Positions 34,527 to 34,571 of a stretch of 34,571 nucleotides of DNA are shown one piece after another. The first letter of the stretch is position 1; each line of letters starts with the position of its first letter. Location of the stretch: positions 1-34,571 of the forward strand of contig CAMAQB010000034.1 in assembly GCA_945860285.1 (NCBI GenBank), in the 5' to 3' direction. Position numbers and translations under genes: made by a program. The notes below the pieces were generated by a model that saw only the letters and a list, made by a program, of their open reading frames with translations, searched no databases and was not told where the DNA came from. This stretch comes from Akkermansia muciniphila. GTDB taxonomy: Bacteria; Verrucomicrobiota; Verrucomicrobiia; Verrucomicrobiales; Akkermansiaceae.

Positions 34527-34571
34527 TCGCCCCGCGCGCAGAGTTCGGAACGATTGTTATTGTTCGGGCTG

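Overview
The window looks like a chromosome segment of a Verrucomicrobiota bacterium, probably of the Verrucomicrobiales/Akkermansiaceae type. This is inferred from a DUF1592-type planctomycete/verrucomicrobial cytochrome paired with a Tat-exported DUF1552 protein, from secreted proteins ending in the Asp/Gly-rich 'DxDGDG' tails typical of the phylum, from weak or absent Shine-Dalgarno sequences, and from intergenic hairpin-rich repeats of a kind seen in this superphylum. No RNA gene and no CRISPR array was recognised.

Left part (1-4363, all on the minus strand): a tight cluster in the order DUF3570 outer-membrane protein, ApbE-type FMN transferase, TlpA-type thioredoxin, DUF4266 Cys-rich lipoprotein and a large Ig-repeat protein that runs off the left edge. 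The N-terminal part of the Ig protein carries a D-S-V-S-G-A-T motif, which matches the consensus that ApbE enzymes flavinylate on Thr. I read the cluster as a candidate extracytoplasmic flavin/thiol redox system built on a repeat-rich surface protein. A degenerate ISL3-type insertion element (4412-4871) lies directly upstream of it.

Middle part: a free-methionine-sulfoxide reductase (plus), then the DUF1592/DUF1552 pair, an unplaced GH67-like TIM-barrel candidate and a small secreted protein (all minus), followed by a 420-base repeat region. From 24267 down to 11982 (minus) lies a TonB-dependent transport locus: TonB-dependent receptor, secreted beta-helix-like protein, DUF3450 coiled-coil protein, long ExbB, ExbD, TonB, TPR protein and an OprP/OprO-like porin. 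Period-11 direct repeats resembling PhoB sites occur upstream of the receptor, the beta-helix gene and the GH67-like gene. Phosphate-regulated uptake of a phosphorus compound is therefore a reasonable but unproven hypothesis. A stand-alone ketoacyl synthase is divergent from the receptor.

Right part: a 600-base gene-free stretch full of palindromic and tandem repeats, then a probable minus-strand operon (31211-26213) of a small membrane protein, an RmlD-like reductase, gcvT, gcvH, nadK and an Xaa-Pro aminopeptidase. After a small unknown gene, the window ends with a plus-strand secreted CAP-domain protein carrying five Ig-like repeats. Its Ig array is nearly identical to, collinear with, and inverted relative to the array at the left edge. 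The whole window is thus bracketed by long inverted repeats inside two outward-facing surface-protein genes.
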